From Candidatus Nomurabacteria bacterium (GTDB lineage Bacteria > Patescibacteriota > Minisyncoccia > Phycocordibacterales > PALSA-1337): a DNA stretch of 6,003 bases. The notes beneath the pieces are model-generated. The model searched no databases. It worked only from the letters and a program-made list of their open reading frames with translations, and had not been told where the DNA came from. Numbering within the stretch: the stretch's first letter is position 1; each line of letters starts with the position of its first letter. The position numbers and the translations under genes were made by a program. The stretch is taken from the NCBI GenBank assembly GCA_943354625.1, contig CALRCS010000044.1:1-6003 (forward strand), in the 5' to 3' direction. Shown piece by piece: positions 5,360 to 6,003 of this stretch.

Positions 5360-6003
5360 ATGGCAAAAAGCGAAGAACAAAAGGCAGAAGCGCGCGAAGC
5401 AAAGGCTGCACGGAAGGAAATCTCCCGTAAGGAGGCAGAAGCTCGCGAGGCAGAGATGGCCGCTGCGCTAGGACGAATCCCGTCAGCGCAACCTCCGACG
5501 CCGGCACCACTGCCAAACCCAGTGATTCCGGGAGATGTGGTGGTTGGACCAGCACCAGTTGCGGCTCCTGTGGGAGAACCGGCACCAGTTTCATCACTGG
5601 TTCCGCCACCTCCTGCAATCACTGACCTAATCATTAGCAAAGACGAAAAAATGACGGTCAGCTGGAATAGCACAATGGCAAACCAACAGATCCAAATCAT
5701 CACGGCATCAAATGAACCCGTGACGGAAGTCTTAAAAGGTGAGCATAAACAATTCTCACTAAAAAGGAATCCTCGGATCTGGCCTGAGGTTGTAAAAAAA
5801 GGGTTTGGAATCTACTACTTCCGAGCGCGTTGCTGGGACGGTAAAGCTTGGACTCCTTGGGTCTCAGAATCCTTCGAGTACCAGGCTCCACCTGTGAAGG
5901 TTGTTGTGCCCCCAGTGGTACCGCCGACACCGGTTGTGCCCCCAGTGGTACCGCCGACACCGGTTGTGCCCCCAGTGGTACCGCCGACACCGGTTGTGCC
6001 CCC
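5360..6003 (+). CDS. Repeat protein: charged helix, Pro/Ala linker, fibronectin-III-like domain, VVPPVVPPTP repeats (3' end beyond window)
   Basis: I do not recognise a named family. From ATG 5360 the frame is open to the window edge (214 codons). Residues 3-37 are rich in Ala, Glu, Lys and Arg and should form a charged helix or coiled coil; AEAREA occurs twice (9-14 and 26-31). Residues 41-86 are a Pro/Ala/Val linker. Residues about 87-175 look like one fibronectin-III or related beta-sandwich: ITDLIISKDEKMTVSWN (87-103), alternating hydrophobic strands, YYFRARCWDGKAWTPWVS (152-169), then FEYQ. From residue 182 exact ten-residue VVPPVVPPTP units begin. No signal peptide or membrane helix is visible, so a cytoplasmic start is implied unless export is non-classical. 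A strong promoter, structured leader and good Shine-Dalgarno precede it. The linker region is far more GC-rich than valS, suggesting a different origin or codon selection. A scaffold or surface/adhesion role is possible but unproven; the C-terminal part is not visible. Confidence 0.82.
   Translation, partial: MAKSEEQKAEAREAKAARKEISRKEAEAREAEMAAALGRIPSAQPPTPAPLPNPVIPGDVVVGPAPVAAPVGEPAPVSSLVPPPPAITDLIISKDEKMTVSWNSTMANQQIQIITASNEPVTEVLKGEHKQFSLKRNPRIWPEVVKKGFGIYYFRARCWDGKAWTPWVSESFEYQAPPVKVVVPPVVPPTPVVPPVVPPTPVVPPVVPPTPVVP
5903..6003 (+). repeat. 30-bp perfect tandem repeat encoding VVPPVVPPTP
   Basis: Units at 5903-5932, 5933-5962 and 5963-5992 are identical, and 5993-6003 begins a fourth that runs past the window. 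The unit length is a multiple of three and the repeat is in frame with the 5360 gene, so copy-number change would lengthen or shorten a proline/valine-rich stalk without a frameshift. Complete identity at the DNA level, including third codon positions, indicates recent expansion or ongoing homogenisation. Confidence 0.97.

Noticed and set aside
5269..5990. Minus-strand frames rich in Gly/Ala/Thr and AQPVSAVPLG repeats
   Set aside because: They are mirror images of the GC-rich plus-strand gene and its 30-bp repeat. Promoter, Shine-Dalgarno and domain evidence all favour the plus strand.
5903..6003. CRISPR array
   Set aside because: The 30-bp units are directly abutting with no spacers and are in frame with a coding region, so this is a protein-coding tandem repeat.

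Overview
The window looks like a piece of a Patescibacteria (Candidate Phyla Radiation, Parcubacteria-like) chromosome. This is an inference from three things: AT-rich, compact housekeeping genes in the standard genetic code; a type IV pilus assembly ATPase stripped to its core domains; and a short valyl-tRNA synthetase whose signature motifs (HAGH, DHAGFETQ, WHDPVDFEIALRH) match my recollection of that group. No rRNA or other phylogenetic marker is present to prove it.

Layout. On the minus strand, 2020 down to 1 holds a type IV pilus/type II secretion pair: a PilB/GspE-type ATPase (890-2020), followed after 19 bp by a PilC/GspF-type inner-membrane platform protein that runs off the left edge (870-1). 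Together they would form the cytoplasmic motor and membrane platform that drive pilus extension. A divergent intergenic region (2021-2241) carries possible promoters for both directions and a cluster of DnaA-box-like sites. On the plus strand, 2242-2916 encodes a protein with the outline of an adenylate kinase (nucleoside monophosphate kinase) but a degenerate P-loop and no normal lid; a hairpin terminator follows it. Converging from the right on the minus strand is valS (5145-2998), a compact valyl-tRNA synthetase. A second divergent region (5146-5359) holds a near-consensus sigma-70-type promoter, a structured 5' leader and a Shine-Dalgarno site. These serve a plus-strand gene (5360 to beyond the right edge) encoding a charged helix, a Pro/Ala linker, a fibronectin-III-like domain and a perfect 30-bp tandem repeat coding for VVPPVVPPTP units.

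The two strands differ in character. The minus-strand genes are strongly AT-rich and have no evident Shine-Dalgarno sequences. The plus-strand genes are clearly richer in GC, have recognisable promoters, and look like accessory or lineage-specific genes. I see no RNA gene, CRISPR array, insertion sequence or transposase. The most novel-looking parts are the repeat protein with its structured leader at the right end and the divergent kinase-like protein.
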